From SABY01 sp964612515 (lineage in GTDB: Bacteria; Bacteroidota; Bacteroidia; Bacteroidales; 4484-276): a stretch of 30,703 nt of DNA. The notes beneath the pieces are model-generated. The model searched no databases, had not been told where the DNA came from, and saw nothing but the letters and a program-made list of their open reading frames with translations. Of this stretch, positions 30,671-30,703 are shown one piece after another (within the stretch, counting starts at the first letter, position 1; each line of letters opens with the position of its first letter). The position numbers and the translations under genes are program-made. Location: the NCBI GenBank assembly GCA_964612515.1, contig CAZTCX010000028.1, positions 1 to 30,703 on the forward strand, written 5' to 3'.

Positions 30671-30703
30671 TTTGGACGAGGTTGTACCTCGTTCGCATTA
30701 TTT
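30671..30703 (+). repeat. Compound dispersed repeat, copy 3, cut by the window end
   Basis: A hairpin with arms GGACGAGGT (30674-30682) and ACCTCGTTC (30686-30694, one mismatch) is preceded by TTT and followed by GCATTATTT, as in copies 1 and 2. The second hairpin would lie beyond the window. Confidence 0.7.

Noticed and set aside
1..30703. tRNA, rRNA, riboswitch, transposase, integrase or phage genes
   Set aside because: Looked for by eye on both strands; no convincing candidate was found.

Overview
The window looks like a chromosomal scaffold from an uncultured or environmental Bacteroidota, most likely a Bacteroidales-type lineage. The reasons are two proteins with type IX secretion (T9SS) type A C-terminal sorting domains, a SprA-family domain, several promoters with the Bacteroidota -7 consensus TAnnTTTG, weak ribosome binding sites, and best-remembered relatives of almost every gene. 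One run of exactly 100 N inside gcvP marks a scaffold join.

Layout. 1-3.1 kb, minus strand: a short exported-type beta-sandwich remnant, a secreted protein made of a SprA translocon-like module plus a T9SS tag, and a thioredoxin-fold protein. 3.3-6.2 kb, plus strand: the classic DUF177-rpmF-plsX-fabH operon (ribosome assembly and fatty acid/phospholipid initiation), closed by a strong terminator. 6.2-12 kb: a serine-hydrolase lipoprotein, a GNAT acetyltransferase, a CorA-type transporter, an unrecognised 176-residue protein, and gcvP interrupted by the gap. 12.4-18.2 kb: one 1918-residue secreted repeat protein with seven homologous units (three of them in near-perfect 507-bp register), Ig-like and PKD-like domains and a T9SS tag. 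18.4-21.7 kb: an S9-like hydrolase, a first Rrf2 regulator, a DUF1697 protein and a polysaccharide deacetylase. 22-25 kb: a second Rrf2 regulator, a 4Fe-4S protein and the hybrid cluster protein Hcp in one tight operon, then a cupin and a PepSY-TM membrane protein. 27.7-30.6 kb, minus strand: a full-length exported M16 zinc peptidase.

How the parts work together. The Rrf2-ferredoxin-Hcp operon is a coherent nitrosative/oxidative stress module. Both Rrf2 proteins carry cysteines at identical positions (94, 101, 106), and both promoters carry the same ATTC-N6/7-GAAT element around TACC, which suggests auto- or cross-regulation. The two T9SS cargo proteins imply that a T9SS is encoded elsewhere in the genome.

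Most unusual items: (1) a free-standing SprA_N-like module exported as a T9SS cargo; (2) a two-hairpin dispersed repeat present twice at 27.4-27.7 kb and again at the right end of the window, bracketing the M16 gene; (3) the shared Rrf2 operator; (4) recent internal duplications in the giant protein; (5) a gcvP gap that must be several times longer than its 100 N. No rRNA, tRNA, CRISPR array, transposase or phage gene was seen.
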